From Alloascoidea africana (taxonomy: Eukaryota; Ascomycota; Alloascoideomycetes; Alloascoideales; Alloascoideaceae), in the NCBI GenBank assembly GCA_030581615.1, contig JAKTTT010000031.1, forward strand, positions 124,001 to 188,000: DNA of 64,000 bases, written 5' to 3'. Below, piece after piece: positions 62,272 through 64,000 of this stretch. The notes beneath the pieces are model-generated. The model was not told where the DNA came from. It made no database searches and saw nothing but the letters and a program-made list of their open reading frames with translations. A program made the translations under genes and the position numbers. Within the stretch, counting starts at the first letter, position 1. Every line of letters starts with the position of its first letter.

Positions 62272-64000
62272 CTACAATCGCATAGAATAATGTTTCCCAT
62301 TTGGATTGTGAAGAATCGTATTGCCAATTTTTAATCTCTCTTCCTTATTTTCCACAATCTCAACAAAGTTTTCGCCGTTTCGAGACAAGCGACCCTTGTG
62401 CTGGTTTGGCTTTAGTCTCTCCTTGGAGGATTTCCCATGATCTTCAGTGCTGGTATCTTTGGAACTGCCAATGATATCAGTAGCGGGCGAGGATTTCCGG
62501 TTCTTCTTATCTGAAATTCTTAATCCACTCATTTCTGTACTCGAATCACCCTCAATATCAGTTGATTCTGGTGACTTGACTTGGTTCCGATGGGATACCA
62601 GAACATTCACAAAACTGCTAACACACCATTCGTACCAAACACGAGTTCCATCTGAGCAACGGCTCATCAGCACCTCTACCTCTGAATTATCCATGGTATA
62701 TAAAGGTGTTTGCAAAGGGAACCAGAAAGGGAACCATGACAGCATGTTTGGTGATTTAGCAGTCATTGTATCTGGCTTGATAGAAAGACCAATTTGTTTG
62801 TACAGCGAACACTCAAAAAACCCAGCCAAACCATGGATTTCTGCCTTATGTGATACTTTAAACCTCGTAATACTGTGTCTAGTGTTCTGGCTGTTTGAAA
62901 AGCCGTGTCTAGACCAGGAGTAAGCCCCATTTGGATGAGAAAATTCCCAACATTTTTCATACTTTTTGCCCAAGTAATCAACTCCGGTGATCATACTGAC
63001 ATATGGAGCATGGAACGAACTATCGAACCCTTTCTCTTTCACTCGTTGATATAACACAGGCGAACAGACAGGGGCAATGTATGAGGAATATGATTGAGGG
63101 ATCATTATCCCATTAGGAGTCAAATGCTGTTCAATATTCTCAAGGCATTCAGGGGAAAGCTCATTATCTCCAAAACTCCCTAGTAGCTCACTGATAACAA
63201 GATCTAACTTTCGGGGAGGAACCCAACTTCTCATATCGCATCCTATTACCTCTACGAGGTCCTTCCATTCGGTGTTTTGTCGCTGTCTTAGGTATATCAA
63301 GGCACTTGAATTCTTCTCCACAGCGTATATAAGAAAATTGGTCAGATCTCCATGCTTTTGAACAGCTTTGATAGCTCGAGTGACTAGAGGACCTCTACCG
63401 GCTCCCACAACCGCAATTACAAGCATCTTGTCCAATGGTATCTGTTGTCTTAGATCACAAATTGCGGAGTAAATTGCCTTCTCATAGTTGCTGTATTTCA
63501 CCTCATCTTTCTCAAAAATCTCATAAATGTTGTCCGGTAAATTGCTCGAAAGAGGTTGAAGTGGATCCTCCAAGAAATTATGGTATCCGATAGAAAAAGT
63601 CTCAATATCTGGTGGCTTTGGTGTCTTTTTCATCAAATGACGAAGATACAACAGATATGCTGGTCTACCTCCTTTCATATCTGTCTGTTTTTCCGTTCCT
63701 TGTAAAACGAAAGGCACATTTTGCCTTTGAAATTCCCAGAAGATAGATTGGTGCATTCTACTGAGAACGGGAAAGTTCTTTGCATTTGAAATAAACATGT
63801 CAGTAGAAATGAAAAGGAAACCAATAGGCTCCGCACGCCATCGGTTCATAAGTGAGCTGGTGAATTTTGCACAGGTGGAAAATGAAAATAGGACTTTTAA
63901 TCTGCTGTTATAGCTGTTTATAGATCGTATCGTATTCCATGTCTCCCAGACAGAAAAAGAATCAGATTTGGTAGTTTGGCTTGCTTGTGACTCTTCGGGT
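62272..64000 (-). CDS. HSL7: Hsl7/PRMT5-type arginine methyltransferase, 5' end cut by window
   Basis: Hsl7 (PRMT5, Skb1) makes symmetric dimethylarginine and in yeast links the septin checkpoint to Swe1 degradation. The frame stays open to base 64000, so the start codon lies beyond. The visible 575 or so codons begin in the TIM-barrel part (W-E-T-W-N-T-I-R-S, then R-W-R-A-E-P-I-G-F-L). The SAM-binding V-V-G-A-G-R-G-P-L-V, the double-E loop S-E-L-L-G-S-F-G-D-N-E-L-S-P-E-C and the beta-barrel domain follow. A Ser/Lys-rich tail with possible phosphosites ends the protein (about 90 residues). No intron is seen in the visible part. Confidence 0.95.
   Translation of the reverse strand, partial: PEESQASQTTKSDSFSVWETWNTIRSINSYNSRLKVLFSFSTCAKFTSSLMNRWRAEPIGFLFISTDMFISNAKNFPVLSRMHQSIFWEFQRQNVPFVLQGTEKQTDMKGGRPAYLLYLRHLMKKTPKPPDIETFSIGYHNFLEDPLQPLSSNLPDNIYEIFEKDEVKYSNYEKAIYSAICDLRQQIPLDKMLVIAVVGAGRGPLVTRAIKAVQKHGDLTNFLIYAVEKNSSALIYLRQRQNTEWKDLVEVIGCDMRSWVPPRKLDLVISELLGSFGDNELSPECLENIEQHLTPNGIMIPQSYSSYIAPVCSPVLYQRVKEKGFDSSFHAPYVSMITGVDYLGKKYEKCWEFSHPNGAYSWSRHGFSNSQNTRHSITRFKVSHKAEIHGLAGFFECSLYKQIGLSIKPDTMTAKSPNMLSWFPFWFPLQTPLYTMDNSEVEVLMSRCSDGTRVWYEWCVSSFVNVLVSHRNQVKSPESTDIEGDSSTEMSGLRISDKKNRKSSPATDIIGSSKDTSTEDHGKSSKERLKPNQHKGRLSRNGENFVEIVENKEERLKIGNTILHNPNGKHYSMRL

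Noticed and set aside
1-64000. tRNA, rRNA and spliceosomal RNA genes, CRISPR arrays
   Set aside because: A manual scan for B-box (GGTTCGANNCC) words on both strands and for snRNA core motifs found no credible match. No regularly spaced repeats were seen. tRNAscan and Infernal would settle this.

Overview
The window is nuclear DNA from a budding yeast (Saccharomycotina). The genes are compact and closely match yeast proteins such as Imp4, Sdh2, Gut1, Gln1, Vma13, Grr1, Sec53, Atg11, Mak3 and Hsl7. About half of them carry small GT-AG introns (54-267 nt) with CTAAC-like branch sites. I reconstructed 27 host genes, two of them cut by the window ends. Thirteen are spliced, with about 31 coding introns in total. 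That is far more than in Saccharomyces cerevisiae and points to an early-diverging, intron-richer yeast lineage. CTG reads as leucine at conserved sites (for example before PEWNFDG in glutamine synthetase), so this is not a CUG-Ser yeast. I cannot name the species.

Layout, left to right. 1-5 kb: 3' part of IMP4, a lone retrotransposon gag-like frame, and a copper amine oxidase whose upstream region has several GATA motifs. 5.6-10 kb: an unrecognised 330-residue protein, SDH2 and an aquaglyceroporin. 9.5-14 kb: a 4.5-kb region shared by the divergently transcribed aquaglyceroporin and glycerol kinase GUT1, so glycerol uptake and glycerol phosphorylation are neighbours. 15.7-21 kb: GLN1 behind a GC-rich CCAAT promoter, then five-exon VMA13. 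21-28 kb: a small integrase fossil, a five-exon MoCF/CinA-type protein with a probable mitochondrial presequence, a Ser/Asn-rich protein, and a TMEM14-family membrane protein. 28-37.5 kb: GRR1, a JSN1/PUF2-type RNA-binding protein and seven-exon YSA1. 37.9-47.4 kb: RPL43, a GH17 cell-wall glucanase, SEC53, RPL10 divergent from BUD20, and OTU1. 49.9-56 kb: NHP6 divergent from PIF1, then KES1/OSH4. 56-64 kb: ATG11 divergent from MAK3, a SurE-type phosphatase, and the 3' part of HSL7.

Regulatory structure stands out. Three genes have an intron directly at or inside the start codon (IMP4, TMEM14 gene, RPL43). Both ribosomal-protein promoters pair a CCCTA (Tbf1-like) site with a CACGTG (Cbf1-like) site. 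A 27-bp GC-rich CCAAT block is shared 26/27 by the GLN1 and NHP6-PIF1 promoters. The NHP6-PIF1 promoter also carries a perfect 28-bp palindrome holding two of its four CACGTG motifs. A Reb1-like CGGGTAA word recurs in four promoters. PIF1 starts 8 nt after an out-of-frame ATG in strong context. I found no tRNA, rRNA, snRNA or CRISPR array.
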